64,000 nucleotides of DNA from Candidatus Chlorohelix allophototropha (GTDB lineage Bacteria > Chloroflexota > Chloroflexia > Chloroheliales > Chloroheliaceae), in assembly GCF_030389965.1 (NCBI RefSeq), contig NZ_CP128400.1:1922001-1986000 (forward strand), read 5' to 3'. This document shows positions 17,808 to 28,011 of the stretch, in pieces. The translations under genes were made by a program, and so were the position numbers. The notes below the pieces were generated by a model. It worked only from the letters and a program-made list of their open reading frames with translations, did not search any database and had not been told where the DNA came from. Positions within the stretch are counted from its first letter, which is position 1. Each line of letters opens with the position of its first letter.

Positions 17808-19433
17808 ATGGCAGAAGTTATTCCTTGGTATAAAACTGCAATTTTTTACGAAGTGCATGTTAAGACTTTCTATGATGCCACCAATGACGGCATCGGCGAT
17901 TTTGAAGGGCTAAGGCAAAAGCTGGATTATCTGCAAGAGTTGGGGATTGATTGTATCTGGCTCTTGCCCTTCTATAAATCCCCGTTGCGGGATGACGGCT
18001 ACGATATTTCGGATTATTACGCGCTAAATCCCAATTTTGGGACATTGGCAGATTTCAAAAATTTTCTGGAAGAAGCGCACCAACGCCATATGCGGGTGAT
18101 TACCGATTTAGTGGTGAACCATACCTCCGACCAACACGCTTGGTTTCAGGAAGCGCGGCGCGACCCGCACTCCGCTAAGGGGCAGTATTACGTGTGGAAT
18201 GATAACGACCAGAAATACGGCGGGGCGCGTATCATTTTCACCGATACCGAGCGCAGCAACTGGACATGGGATGACGAGGCGAAGGCGTATTATTGGCATC
18301 GCTTTTTCTCGCACCAACCCGACCTGAATTTCGATAATCCCGCTGTGCAAGAGGAATTGCTCAACGTAATGCGCTACTGGATGGATATGGGCATTGACGG
18401 CTTCCGCTTGGATGCAGTGCCTTACCTGTTTGAGCGCGAAGGTACTAACTGTGAGAATCTGCCCGAAACGCATGCTTACCTGAAAAAGTTGCGCAGCGAA
18501 ATAGACAAACATTATAACGACAAAGTTTTGCTGGCAGAAGCCAATCAGTGGCCCGTGGATGTGCGCCCTTATTTTGGGGAGGGTGACGAGTGCCAAATGG
18601 CGTTCAACTTCCCCATCATGCCGCGCCTTTATATGGCAATTAAAAAAGAAGAGCGCACCCCGATTGTTGATATTATGAGCCGTTTGCCCGAAATTCCGGC
18701 GAATTGCCAATGGGGTCTTTTCTTGCGCAACCATGACGAGCTAACCCTCGAAATGGTTACGGACGAAGAACGCGCCTTTATGTACGAGGTGTACGCCCCC
18801 GACCCGCGCCACAAAATAAATGTGGGTATTCGCCGAAGATTAGCGCCTCTGCTCGATAATGATCGCCGAAGGATTGAGCTATTAAACAGTCTGCTTTTCT
18901 CCCTACCCGGTAGCCCGATTCTATATTATGGGGATGAAATAGGGATGGGCGATAATGTGTATCTGTATGACCGCAACGGTGTGCGCACCCCTATGCAGTG
19001 GAACGCCAACCACAACGCGGGATTTTCCACCGTCGATTCGGCACAACTCTATTCTCCGGTTATCGAAGACCCGGTTTTTGGCTACAAATGGGTGAATGTA
19101 GAAGCGCAGCAGCACGATCCGTCATCGCTATTAAACTGGGTGAAGCAGTTAATTAAACTGCGTAAGCAATACCCCGTCTTTGGCTTAGGAGAGCTTGAAT
19201 TTCTCTATCCTGAAAATAAAAGCGTGCTGGCGTATATTCGCCGCGATAAGGACACCCGTATTCTGGTAGTAAACAACCTTTCAAGCGCTCGCCAAAGCTG
19301 CGAACTGGATTTGCGCCGATTTGCCGGGTCTGTTCCGGTTGACCTGATAGGCGAGGTGGCTTTCCCGGCAATCGGAGATGCGCCCTACTCAATCAGCGCC
19401 GAGCCGTTCGGTTATTACTGGCTCAAACTTTAA
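17808..19433 (+). CDS. treS: Trehalose synthase (maltose alpha-D-glucosyltransferase), GH13
   Basis: A 541-residue cytoplasmic GH13 enzyme that interconverts maltose and trehalose. It begins '[17 protein letters not shown]' and '[16 protein letters not shown]', the usual TreS opening. Catalytic residues: nucleophile D202 in '[18 protein letters not shown]', acid/base E244 in 'LLAEANQWP', and D310 in '[10 protein letters not shown]'. '[17 protein letters not shown]' and 'VRTPMQWN' complete the signature. Length is normal for the catalytic part and there is no fused maltokinase domain. It lies 59 bp after the amylosucrase gene. Together they would turn imported sucrose, maltose or trehalose into glucan or storage sugar. 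The gene's last codons abut a decayed MITE copy. Confidence 0.93.
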   Translation: MAEVIPWYKTAIFYEVHVKTFYDATNDGIGDFEGLRQKLDYLQELGIDCIWLLPFYKSPLRDDGYDISDYYALNPNFGTLADFKNFLEEAHQRHMRVITDLVVNHTSDQHAWFQEARRDPHSAKGQYYVWNDNDQKYGGARIIFTDTERSNWTWDDEAKAYYWHRFFSHQPDLNFDNPAVQEELLNVMRYWMDMGIDGFRLDAVPYLFEREGTNCENLPETHAYLKKLRSEIDKHYNDKVLLAEANQWPVDVRPYFGEGDECQMAFNFPIMPRLYMAIKKEERTPIVDIMSRLPEIPANCQWGLFLRNHDELTLEMVTDEERAFMYEVYAPDPRHKINVGIRRRLAPLLDNDRRRIELLNSLLFSLPGSPILYYGDEIGMGDNVYLYDRNGVRTPMQWNANHNAGFSTVDSAQLYSPVIEDPVFGYKWVNVEAQQHDPSSLLNWVKQLIKLRKQYPVFGLGELEFLYPENKSVLAYIRRDKDTRILVVNNLSSARQSCELDLRRFAGSVPVDLIGEVAFPAIGDAPYSISAEPFGYYWLKL

Positions 19434-19560
19434 TTCACCCCCTAGCCCCCTCAAGGGGGGGAAATGAGGGAGGAATTTATAGGGGACACCCCTATTACCC
19501 CGGCAGGGGGTTTCCCCTGCACCCTTTTTCGTTTGTTTTGTACCTAGCCTGAGTTGTTAC
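19434..19560 (+). repeat. MITE-like element, degenerate copy
   Basis: Same internal palindromes as the element at 3527-3661 (CCCCCTAG-CCCCCTCAAGGGGG, AGGGGACACCCCT) and a right end TGAGTTGTTAC. The left terminus is eroded and runs into the treS stop region. Confidence 0.65.
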
Positions 19561-19685
19561 TAGAAGAAATGGTACAGTCGGGGGGCTAAAGCAAACTCTC
19601 TCATGGTCAAATAACCTTCTCCTTGCTTGGGAGGGGTAGAATGTATAATTCTGCCTCTCCTTATATTCAAGCAAAACCTCTAATC

Positions 19686-21350
19686 CTAATAGATAGTCAT
19701 TAGCAAAGTAGAGCCGTTTAAGTCCAGCAACTGTAACCCGGCGGAACTGCGCACCAGCAATAAATCCGGGCTTAGCCTTTCTAACTTACCGTCCAAAATT
19801 GGCGGGACTATCGAGTTTATTACAGTTTTGCCATCCCCGCTAAAAATCCCGATATAGAGATTACTATCCCCAAAATTCCAAGTGACCACCCAATTGCCAT
19901 AGCCGGGTAGCGCCCCTACGATTTTGCCGTTGGGCTTATGTAGCGCGGGTAAGCCAATAGCTATGCTGAGCAAAGAACCGTCTGGGTTAATACTTTGGAC
20001 AGCCACGGTATTTGATTCGGTGACAAAGAGCAGATTACTATTATAAAAGTTTATAGGTGTTATTCCGCTCAAAAGCGTTGCACCGAGGTTATTTTTAGCC
20101 AGCGTCATTTTCTCATTGGCATTGGTAGCGCCGATGGTGTAAAGCCCTTTGTTGTAAATAAAAGCGTAACGCTGCAAATAAGGGTCATAAAAATAACTTT
20201 GATTGTCCAAGTCTTTAGCGTTAAATAGCATCCAGCCTTTGCCGGAGTTAAGGTCATGCCCCCACACGCTATAGCTCTCTATTCCCATCATACTGAAAGT
20301 AATCCCAAGCGAACCTGTCCACGAGAAATCCTTAATCAAACCTACTACCGTCTGATTTCCCGGCGTGACCTGTTTGCCGATAACCGCGCCATCTTCCAAC
20401 AGAGCAAGGCTAGAACCGTCTTTATGCACCGAATAGATAGCCGAAGTTCCGCTTACATCGGTGGGGAAATAAGCGGTTCGGATAAAGCCAACCCGCGCTC
20501 CGTCCGGGCTGAAAACCATATTGTACATAAAGTCTTTTTGCTTGTTCGGCACAAGCGGACGCACCGCAAGAGCAGTGACATCCCCCGCCCAAACCTCAAT
20601 CGGGTTGACCTCAGTACCCCAGAAATTGAAAGCCGCCCCGGCAAGGTTCATTTTGCTGTAGGCAAGCAAATTGTTGTCGGGCGAGAAAGCCAGTGAATAT
20701 GCCCGCAAATAGTTCCCGGCGTAAGGATTACTCTGGGTAGAGGGAGTGTAAGTACCGACCATGCTATCGAGGGTGCGCGGTTGGGTAGCAGATGCGCCGT
20801 TCAGGGTTATAACTTTCAACTCTAAATGCTGGTCGATGATGGCATAGTAAGCAACCACCCGATTATCGGGGGAAACAACAAACTTGAAAATGAGATCATT
20901 TGACAGTTTAAAGCTGCGACTACTAGCGCGGTTGAAAGCGTACAAACCGTCGCTTTTGGAGTAAACAACATTTGCCAATTTGCCGATAGTGGAATCAGGC
21001 GTGGGCGTAGGTTGGGCGGTTGGCGCGGGGGTTGGCTTGGCAGCGGTGGTAGTGGCAAGCGTAGTGACGGGCAAAGTGGTGGTTGATACCGCTTTAGTCG
21101 GTGCAACTGTATCGGTTGGGAGGGCGATTGTGGTTACCGCAACGCTGGTGGTTGGCGCAGGGGTGACGGTGGCTACAAAAGAAACGGGCGTGACAGTTGG
21201 CGCAACGCTCGTGGTGGGGGCAACGGTGGGCGTGGGAACGGTAGCAGTGAGCGAAGGAATAGCAGTAGCAGTATTATCCCCGCAAGCCACCAGAAAGAAC
21301 GTTAATAACAATAACGCTAAAGTTATTAGATAGAAGCTAGGTCTTCTCAT
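19686..21350 (-). CDS. Secreted beta-propeller lipoprotein
   Basis: A 554-residue exported lipoprotein. I start at the ATG at 21350 (MRRPSFYL), with AGAGG upstream; an in-frame ATG at 21407 lacks this. The signal ends with the lipobox FLVAC followed by G-D-N-T-A-T, then about 100 residues of Thr/Val/Pro linker. The rest contains repeated 'SPDxxxxAY' and 'FSPDGARVGFIR' blades, as in TolB/WD40-like propellers. It is probably anchored to the outer face of the membrane as a binding or scaffold protein. The next gene (21426-22559) is another lipoprotein propeller with an almost identical signal region. Confidence 0.78.
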   Translation of the reverse strand: MRRPSFYLITLALLLLTFFLVACGDNTATAIPSLTATVPTPTVAPTTSVAPTVTPVSFVATVTPAPTTSVAVTTIALPTDTVAPTKAVSTTTLPVTTLATTTAAKPTPAPTAQPTPTPDSTIGKLANVVYSKSDGLYAFNRASSRSFKLSNDLIFKFVVSPDNRVVAYYAIIDQHLELKVITLNGASATQPRTLDSMVGTYTPSTQSNPYAGNYLRAYSLAFSPDNNLLAYSKMNLAGAAFNFWGTEVNPIEVWAGDVTALAVRPLVPNKQKDFMYNMVFSPDGARVGFIRTAYFPTDVSGTSAIYSVHKDGSSLALLEDGAVIGKQVTPGNQTVVGLIKDFSWTGSLGITFSMMGIESYSVWGHDLNSGKGWMLFNAKDLDNQSYFYDPYLQRYAFIYNKGLYTIGATNANEKMTLAKNNLGATLLSGITPINFYNSNLLFVTESNTVAVQSINPDGSLLSIAIGLPALHKPNGKIVGALPGYGNWVVTWNFGDSNLYIGIFSGDGKTVINSIVPPILDGKLERLSPDLLLVRSSAGLQLLDLNGSTLLMTIY

Positions 21351-21425
21351 AAAAACGTTCCTCTCGTTATGTTCGGTTTCTGGAAGGGCAATTATAGAGA
21401 TAGCCACGCCTAGAACCTTTCCACA

Positions 21426-22559
21426 TTAAAGCCCCACGATTTCCCATACTTTGATAGAACCATCCCAATGACCTGTAGCAAGTAGCTTGCCATCTGGCGA
21501 AAGGGTGGAAACGATAAACCCGGTGGTTTGAGCAGTTTGGGCAATGATATTGCTGTAAAGTTCCTTGCCAGAAGCCACATCCCATAGAGTTACACTGCTA
21601 TCCGAGAGACTACCACTAACAATGTTCTTCCCATTAGGGCTAAACCCTACCGAAAAGACCTCGTCCGAATGACTAGTAAGGGTGTTGAGCAATTTGCCTG
21701 ATGCCGCATCCCACAGCTTGATGGTATTATCACCGCTGCTGGCAAGGCTCTTTCCGTCCGGGCTAAACGTTACCGACCTGATATAGCCAGAATGACCCGT
21801 GAGAGTGTTAAGCAAGTTGCCCGATGCCGCATCCCACAGCTTGATTTCTTCATAACTCCCGCTGGCAAGGGTCTTTCCGTCCGGACTGAACACTACCGAT
21901 ATGATATAGTTAGAATAACCCGTGAAGGAGCGAAGTTCTTTACCAGAAGCGACATCCCACAGCCTAACGCTTTTATCTATACTCCCGCTGGCAAGGGTCT
22001 TTCCATCCGGGCTGTACGCTACCGATTCAACCTCGCTCGAATGACCTGTGAGAGTGTTGAGCAAGTTGCCCGATGCCACATCCCACAGCTTGATGGTATT
22101 ATCACCACCGCTGGCAAGGGTCTTTCCATCCGGGCTGTACGCTACCGATTCGACATCGCCCGAATGACCTGTGAGGGTACGGAGTTCCTTCCCCGTTGCG
22201 CTGTCCCACAGCTTGATTTCTTTATAACTCCCGCTGGCAAAGCTCTTTCCGTCCGGACTAAACGCTACCGATTCGACAGAGATACCGGGAAGGGCAGGCG
22301 GCGTAGAGTAGCGAAATTTCAGGGCGAGTTGGTTGGTAGTCTCTTGTGTGGTAGCTACTGCTGAAGTGGTAGTCGGTGCAACTGTAGCGGTTGGGAGAGC
22401 GATTGTGGTTACTGCAACGCTCGTAGTTGGCACAACGCTCGTGGTAGGGGCAGTAGTGGTCAAAGGGATAGCAGTAGCAGTATTATCCCCGCAAGCCACC
22501 AGAAAGAATGTTAATAGCAGTAACAGACTAGCCAGATTTGTTTTTTTCATTCCGCGCAT
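21426..22559 (-). CDS. WD40-repeat lipoprotein
   Basis: A 377-residue protein: lipoprotein signal (FFLVAC-GDNTAT), about 60 residues of Thr/Ala-rich linker, then seven WD40 repeats of about 40 residues, each with 'VxSVAFSPDGKxLASGS...IKLWDxASGxLLxTLTGHS'. Seven blades make one closed propeller. The repeats are very alike, which suggests recent internal duplication or conversion. AAGGTG precedes the ATG. It sits 76 bp upstream of the other propeller lipoprotein on the same strand, probably in one operon. The ligand is unknown. Confidence 0.85.
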   Translation of the reverse strand: MRGMKKTNLASLLLLLTFFLVACGDNTATAIPLTTTAPTTSVVPTTSVAVTTIALPTATVAPTTTSAVATTQETTNQLALKFRYSTPPALPGISVESVAFSPDGKSFASGSYKEIKLWDSATGKELRTLTGHSGDVESVAYSPDGKTLASGGDNTIKLWDVASGNLLNTLTGHSSEVESVAYSPDGKTLASGSIDKSVRLWDVASGKELRSFTGYSNYIISVVFSPDGKTLASGSYEEIKLWDAASGNLLNTLTGHSGYIRSVTFSPDGKSLASSGDNTIKLWDAASGKLLNTLTSHSDEVFSVGFSPNGKNIVSGSLSDSSVTLWDVASGKELYSNIIAQTAQTTGFIVSTLSPDGKLLATGHWDGSIKVWEIVGL

Positions 22560-22620
22560 AAAGTCACACCTTAAGATAGCTAAAGATTAGAGAAGAAGGA
22601 TTTGGGCGGATACCCAATGC

Positions 22621-22962
22621 TTAGTTTTTGTCCAGTTCCAGAGCTTGATTTATATAGTATTTAAGAGCTTCTATATTTGCAGTCTCTACACTTTTGATTT
22701 TTACATGCTTTGAGGATTTGCCCACCCCTCGCAACAAATTGTATTTATCTTCAAATTGTATGCCTCGTGAAAAGGATAAGGTAATATCCTTTTTGGTTGG
22801 GCTGATAACTGCAAATATTTTGTTGCCTGTGTAAGCAGGAATACCATAGCTGATTGATTCTTTGGCAGCGGGCGCTAATTCACGCATAAGCTGGCGTATC
22901 AGCGCCACAACCTCATGAAATTGCGGTAACACGTTGGTTTCTACAAATTCGTCCACCGTCAT
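22621..22962 (-). CDS. DUF1801-family protein
   Basis: A 113-residue soluble protein of the DUF1801/YdhG-like family: 'VVALIRQLMRELAPAAKESISYGIPAYTGNKIFAVISPTKKDITLSF' matches the family's helix, then the Y-G-I-P-xY motif and strands. Some members relate to frataxin-like iron chaperones, but most are uncharacterised. It precedes a lipoprotein gene on the same strand at 62 bp. No partner suggests a specific role. Confidence 0.75.
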   Translation of the reverse strand: MTVDEFVETNVLPQFHEVVALIRQLMRELAPAAKESISYGIPAYTGNKIFAVISPTKKDITLSFSRGIQFEDKYNLLRGVGKSSKHVKIKSVETANIEALKYYINQALELDKN

Positions 22963-23167
22963 ATATTTAGCCCCCTTGTATGTTCCAATTATATCGGCTC
23001 TTTTTCTCTAATTGGTAGATTGGTTTGTTAGCTTCAAAAACAAAGGTGCTATAATTATACCAGAGGTTCAAATACAATAGGATGTTGATATATTCTGTGA
23101 ATTTGGATTTGTAGCAAATTGAGATTAAAGATAGATCAATTAATTGATCAGAAATAGAGGAACTTTG

Positions 23168-23641
23168 ATGCAAAAAATTACCCCCTTCTTGTGGTTCAAT
23201 GATAAAGCCGAAGAGGCAATGAACTTTTATGTGTCTCTTTTCAAAAACTCAAAGGTGATGAGCGTTTCGCGCTACGGCGAAGAAGCCCCCGGCGCACCGG
23301 GGAAGGTGATGAGCGTAACTTTCCAACTGGAAGGACAAGAGTTTTTCGCGCTGAACGGTGGACCACATTACAGCTTCACGCCCGCAATATCGCTCTTTGT
23401 AAGCTGTGAAACGCAGGAAGAAGTGGATGAACTGTGGGAGAAGCTTTCGGAAGGCGGAGAAAAAGATAGATGCGGCTGGCTAAAAGATAAATACGGGCTG
23501 TCGTGGCAAATTATTCCGACTGCTTTGGGCGAGTTGTTGGGAGACAAAGACCCTGAGAAAGCGGGCAGAGTGATGCAGGCAATGCTCCAAATGAGTAAAA
23601 TTGACATACAGGCGTTGAAGCAAGCCTACGCGAATGGGTAG
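23168..23641 (+). CDS. VOC-superfamily (PhnB/3-demethylubiquinone methyltransferase-like) protein
   Basis: A 157-residue protein of the VOC fold. It begins '[22 protein letters not shown]' and contains '[34 protein letters not shown]' and '[15 protein letters not shown]', the hallmarks of the PhnB-like group. Despite the common label, members are mostly uncharacterised and rarely methyltransferases. The ATG at 23168 follows AGAGGAACTTTG and is preferred over an upstream in-frame start at 23144. It ends at a clear terminator. Confidence 0.85.
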   Translation: MQKITPFLWFNDKAEEAMNFYVSLFKNSKVMSVSRYGEEAPGAPGKVMSVTFQLEGQEFFALNGGPHYSFTPAISLFVSCETQEEVDELWEKLSEGGEKDRCGWLKDKYGLSWQIIPTALGELLGDKDPEKAGRVMQAMLQMSKIDIQALKQAYANG

Positions 23642-23675
23642 GAGTGTAACCTCATAGGACGAAAGTTAAATCAAG

Positions 23676-23703
23676 ACGAGGGGCTTAAAGCCCCTTGTTT
23701 TAA
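23676..23703 (+). terminator. Rho-independent terminator
   Basis: ACGAGGGGC-TTAAA-GCCCCTTGT followed by TTT. It lies between the convergent VOC and sensor-kinase genes and could serve both. Confidence 0.8.
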
Positions 23704-23734
23704 TTTGGAAAGGCAAGGTTTGAACTGCCCCTTT

Positions 23735-26700
23735 TCACTTTAGGTCAGGTAAGCTTACGGTGACAGTTGTGCCTATATCGGGGGTACTATCGAGGCTGAT
23801 ACTGCCCCCGTGAAGCTCTACCGATTGTTTGGCAATTACCAACCCAAGCCCAGTTCCAGAAATAGCTTCCACATTAGCGGCGCGATGGAATGGCTCGAAG
23901 ATATGCTTAATATCCGCTTCGGGTATTCCGATGCCTTCATCCCTGATTTGCAATTGAATAAACCCTGCCTGCTTTTCTACACTGATAAAAATCGTACTGC
24001 CCGGATTGGAATATTTCACCGCATTGGAAAGCAAATTATTCATTATTCGGTGAAAAAGAGCGGTATCCAGCTTTAATAGCAAGGGGGTATCAATACAGCT
24101 ATAGCTAAAGGGATGAAGAACATCCAGCCTACTCTCAAATTCTTCGATTATTTCTTTGCAGAAGGCATCTAGGTCGGTCAATACTGGCTTAAACTCAATG
24201 CGATTTGCTTGGATACGGGACAAATCGAGCATATCTTCTATTATATCGGTGAGACGTTTAACTTGCTTCTTTATCCCAACAATGCGCTGCTCAATTTGCT
24301 GCTCGTCCATCCGGTCACGATAAAGACCGAGATTTTCGGCGATTACCATAATGATTGCCAGCGGTGTGCGGAACTCGTGCGATGCCATCGAGATAAAGCG
24401 CGATTTTAGTTCGCTTAGCTCTTGCTCTTTTTCAAGCGCATTCTGAATAATTTCCTGAGTGCGCTTTAGTCCGGTTATATCATGGGTTATGCCCACCAAG
24501 CCTACCAATTGCCCGCTCAAGTTTTTCAGGGGTATTTTAGTGGTAGCCGCCCAAATCGGTTCTCGGTTTAATCCAAATGATTTTTCTTCTTTATTTATAA
24601 TGGCTTCCCCGCTACGGTATATTTCGTCCTCATCCGCATGGTATTTTTCGGCAAATTCGGGCGGGAAGAAATCAAAGTCGGTCTTACCCACCACCTCCGC
24701 CGGAGAGTTTGTACCCATCGAACGAGCATGGGGGGTGTTATTCATTATATAGCGGTGTTCTTTATCCTTAATGTAAATATAGTCCGGGATGTTATCAATC
24801 AAGTTGCGTAGCAGATTGCGTTCTTCTGCTAAGGCATCTTCCACCTCTTTGCGCTTTGTAATATCACGGGTGCTGGTAATAAGTTCTACCGGTTTGCCCG
24901 TTTCTTCAGAATAGCGTGTCTGCCCCACAGTTTCCAGCCAGATATAATGCCCATCTTTGTGGCGGAAACGCGTTATTGTTGGATTATAATGAGCGCGTTT
25001 AACAGTGGCTCTGGCATAGGCAGAGGTTGCAAGAGCGACATCATCAGGGTGAACAAACTCAACGCCATATCTACCCACCAATTCTTCCGGCTGATAGCCT
25101 GCCAACATCTTGAGCGAAGGCGAAACATAAGTATATTTCCCCTCCGGCGTATGCACCGCCACCATATCGGTGATATTATCTGCCAGCAAACGATAGCGCA
25201 GTTCACTTTCACGCACGGCATTTTCGGCAAGCTTGCGTTCGGTTATGTCCCGCACGGTACAAACCAATGAAGGCTTGTCCACCGCGGGGCTACCTAACGG
25301 GGCAATGCCTAATTCTGCCTCAAAATATTGTTCTCCGCTACGCCGGAGGGCTACTTCTAAACGCTGTATCTTGCCGCTAAGTAAAGCCGCGCTTATAGCT
25401 TTTTCCAGTATAGGGCGATCTGTTTCATTAGTAAGGAATAGCAGCTTTTTGGTAGCGCCCTTACCCATATCCTCAAACAAAACGTAGGCTTCCGCGTTAG
25501 CGCGTTCAATTTCAGAGTCGGAAGCAATAATCAGGATGCCATCGCTACTGCTTTGAAAGATAGATTCGGCGCGGTTACGGGCTTGCTCCAATTCGGCGGT
25601 GCGCAACGTTACTTTTTCTTCCAGTTCGGCAGAATGTTCCCGTATTGTCTGGTTCATTTTGACATTACTAATCCCGATCGCCAAAATATCCCCGATTTCA
25701 AGCGCAATGTTAAGGTATTCCTGAGTGAAAAAAGCTGGATCGCTGGAAAGCAGTAGCATTAGCCCGATAAGCTTACCTCCGGTTTTCAACCCAACATAGA
25801 GCATCGAGTTAAAACCTTCTTTATAAAACTGACGTGGGATTTGATTGGGAGAGTTATCCAGTTCGGTACGGAGTAGATAAGATTCAGCCTCTATCAATTT
25901 TAAGTATGATTCGTGGATAGGAAATTTTATTCCGGGCTTTACGCTTGTATCCAGTTGCGACCAGCTATGAATCGGGAAAAGAAATTTTTCGTTCAAATCG
26001 ACATAGGAAATGGTGGCACGTTGGCAAGGAACTAGTTTAACCAGTTGCTCGATCGCCAACCGAGCTAATTCCTCCACATTATTAGCGACCAATATTGCCT
26101 TATCAAGCGCGTTCAAGCCTTCCAAGCGGCGGGCAGAATTGCGGATTTTCTCCTCTGCCAGCTTCATATCAGATACATCATCGGCGTTAATTAAAGCAAA
26201 AATCGGCTGTCCCTCTTTATTGCGCACTGGCTGAATACTGGTGCGATACCAGTGAACCGCGCCGGGAATACCAACTCGTTCTTCGGTGATGTTACCCTGT
26301 CCACCTTGGAGAACTTGCCGGATATTAGCTAACATTCTAGTTGCATTATCAGGCGGAAACCAATCAGCCAAGAATTTACCGACAATTTCAGAAGGCGTTG
26401 TACGCAATTGCCGTGCGCCTTTCTCAGTTACGAAATGGAAGCGACCCGCCTTGTCGATAAGCGCGATAATCGAATCGCTACTTTCGATAAGGCTACGGTA
26501 TAACTCCTCACTGTCGCGCAAGGCTTCTTCCAAGCGTCGGGATTCGGAAACATTCCTGATGCGTACACTGGCAAGTATTTTTCCCTGCTCGTCTTGAAAT
26601 ATTTGAGAAGATACATGGGTTAAAAGCTTCCCCCCATCCTTACGGATATGGATAAGGTCACCGATGGCATAGCCCTCGGCGCTGCGCTTTTTCAAAAAAT

Positions 26701-27634
26701 CCTCCAGCCGTGAATCGGTTAAATCCACAAGAACGTCACGACTGAGCGTACAGATTTCTTCTTTAGAATAACCCAACATAGCACAAGCAGCAGGGTTAGC
26801 GTCAAAAATCCTGCCATCCGGCGCGGTAAGCATCAACCCATCAAAGCTGTTTTCAAAAATAATGCGGTAAAGCTTATTCTGGTCGCGCACAGTCAGTTCT
26901 AGTTGTTTGAGGGGGGTAATATCCTGTCCCGTGCCCTGAAATTCGATAAGGTTGCCGCTAGCATCAAAAATGGCTTGGTCAGTCCACAAAGACCAACTCA
27001 CCGAGCCATCCGGCAAGATAGAGCGATGCTCGGAAGAGCCAAGCGGGTTTGACGCACTGAGACTTTCTACATGGGCTTTGGCGCGAGCGCGGTCTTCTTC
27101 GGGTATCAACTCCAGAATATTCCTCCCGATCATTTCTTCGGGCGAAAGATTATGATGCTGACCGTAAGCGCGGTTGGCGTAAGTCACTATAAAATCAGGG
27201 GTATAGCGAAAAATCATCTCTGAGCGGGTATCTAAGATTTCGCGATAACGTTGACTTGGTTGCGCTAAGTGTTGCTGTGAGCGGTGGCGTTCGCAGGCAA
27301 GGCGTATAGTTCGTACCAGCAGGGTAGGGGTTAGCTCTGCTTTGAGCAGATAATCTTGCGCCCCTCGGCGAATAGCTTCTAGCGCGGCTTCTTCCTGATT
27401 TTCTCCGGCAAGCAGTACCATCGGCAAGTGGGGATACAGTCGCTGTAAGCGGTCAATGGTTTCTATGCCCTTAAAATCCCGCGCTTCCATATCCAGTAAT
27501 ATTAAGTCAAGCGGGGTCGCTAACCGCTGCACTTGCCAAGCCTCCGTCGAAATGACCTCGAAAGCGGTAGTAGCAGTAAGTATCGCGCTGATAGTGGCGA
27601 AGTCACTCCCCTCACCATTTAGTAATATCTTCAT
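23735..27634 (-). CDS. Giant PAS/GAF sensor histidine kinase with N-terminal receiver domain
   Basis: A 1,299-residue soluble kinase. Domain order: receiver (1-120; phospho-Asp D48 in LILLDME, Lys K98 in YLLKAE); three PAS domains (about 130-500); a GAF domain starting near 'LDKAILVANNVEELARLAIEQL'; a helical segment; three further PAS domains (the second with a clear PAC motif 'RFRHKDGHYIWLE'); HisKA with the phospho-His in 'SMASHEFRTPLAI' (H1086); and HATPase_c (NNLLSNAVKYS, IRDEGIGIPE, GTGLGLVIAKQ). There is no TM segment. The N-terminal receiver suggests it is itself a target of an upstream phosphorelay. No output regulator is adjacent. A MITE copy lies 72 bp upstream of its start. Confidence 0.93.
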   Translation of the reverse strand: MKILLNGEGSDFATISAILTATTAFEVISTEAWQVQRLATPLDLILLDMEARDFKGIETIDRLQRLYPHLPMVLLAGENQEEAALEAIRRGAQDYLLKAELTPTLLVRTIRLACERHRSQQHLAQPSQRYREILDTRSEMIFRYTPDFIVTYANRAYGQHHNLSPEEMIGRNILELIPEEDRARAKAHVESLSASNPLGSSEHRSILPDGSVSWSLWTDQAIFDASGNLIEFQGTGQDITPLKQLELTVRDQNKLYRIIFENSFDGLMLTAPDGRIFDANPAACAMLGYSKEEICTLSRDVLVDLTDSRLEDFLKKRSAEGYAIGDLIHIRKDGGKLLTHVSSQIFQDEQGKILASVRIRNVSESRRLEEALRDSEELYRSLIESSDSIIALIDKAGRFHFVTEKGARQLRTTPSEIVGKFLADWFPPDNATRMLANIRQVLQGGQGNITEERVGIPGAVHWYRTSIQPVRNKEGQPIFALINADDVSDMKLAEEKIRNSARRLEGLNALDKAILVANNVEELARLAIEQLVKLVPCQRATISYVDLNEKFLFPIHSWSQLDTSVKPGIKFPIHESYLKLIEAESYLLRTELDNSPNQIPRQFYKEGFNSMLYVGLKTGGKLIGLMLLLSSDPAFFTQEYLNIALEIGDILAIGISNVKMNQTIREHSAELEEKVTLRTAELEQARNRAESIFQSSSDGILIIASDSEIERANAEAYVLFEDMGKGATKKLLFLTNETDRPILEKAISAALLSGKIQRLEVALRRSGEQYFEAELGIAPLGSPAVDKPSLVCTVRDITERKLAENAVRESELRYRLLADNITDMVAVHTPEGKYTYVSPSLKMLAGYQPEELVGRYGVEFVHPDDVALATSAYARATVKRAHYNPTITRFRHKDGHYIWLETVGQTRYSEETGKPVELITSTRDITKRKEVEDALAEERNLLRNLIDNIPDYIYIKDKEHRYIMNNTPHARSMGTNSPAEVVGKTDFDFFPPEFAEKYHADEDEIYRSGEAIINKEEKSFGLNREPIWAATTKIPLKNLSGQLVGLVGITHDITGLKRTQEIIQNALEKEQELSELKSRFISMASHEFRTPLAIIMVIAENLGLYRDRMDEQQIEQRIVGIKKQVKRLTDIIEDMLDLSRIQANRIEFKPVLTDLDAFCKEIIEEFESRLDVLHPFSYSCIDTPLLLKLDTALFHRIMNNLLSNAVKYSNPGSTIFISVEKQAGFIQLQIRDEGIGIPEADIKHIFEPFHRAANVEAISGTGLGLVIAKQSVELHGGSISLDSTPDIGTTVTVSLPDLK

Positions 27635-27705
27635 CCATGTTTTCTCGGTATATCAATAATTCATAAATACCCGTAACAAGTCAGCCAAATAGAAAATAGA
27701 CCTAT

Positions 27706-27831
27706 GTAACTAACGGAATCCAAGCGGGGTTCTCAGGGGTGCAACCCCTGTGCGGGGTCGCAAGGGGTGTCCCCTTGAACTTACCCTCTCCCCTCTTTCC
27801 CCCTTGAGGGGGTTAGGGGGTGAATAGTTAC
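27706..27831 (-). repeat. MITE-like element, inverted copy
   Basis: Reads on the minus strand from GTAACTATTCACCCCC to a GTTAC end at 27706. It contains the CCCTCAAGGGGGAAAG stretch, the AGGGGACACCCCTTG palindrome and a CCCCGCACAGGGGTTGCACCCCTGAGAACCCC tail shared with the copies at 59706 and 61302. No clear target duplication remains. Confidence 0.7.
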
Positions 27832-28011
27832 AAATACCCCTACTAATATAGTTGTATTTTACTATATTTATTAGCCCCACGAAGGGCGTGTTCAAATAAT
27901 TCTAGCCATTTTGAAACTGTGTATCATTTATTTGACAGGCAAAGCGCAAGGTTATATTATTGCTTGCGGGTAATGATACTGTATCTCAAAATCATGCTTA
28001 GAGGGCTACTA

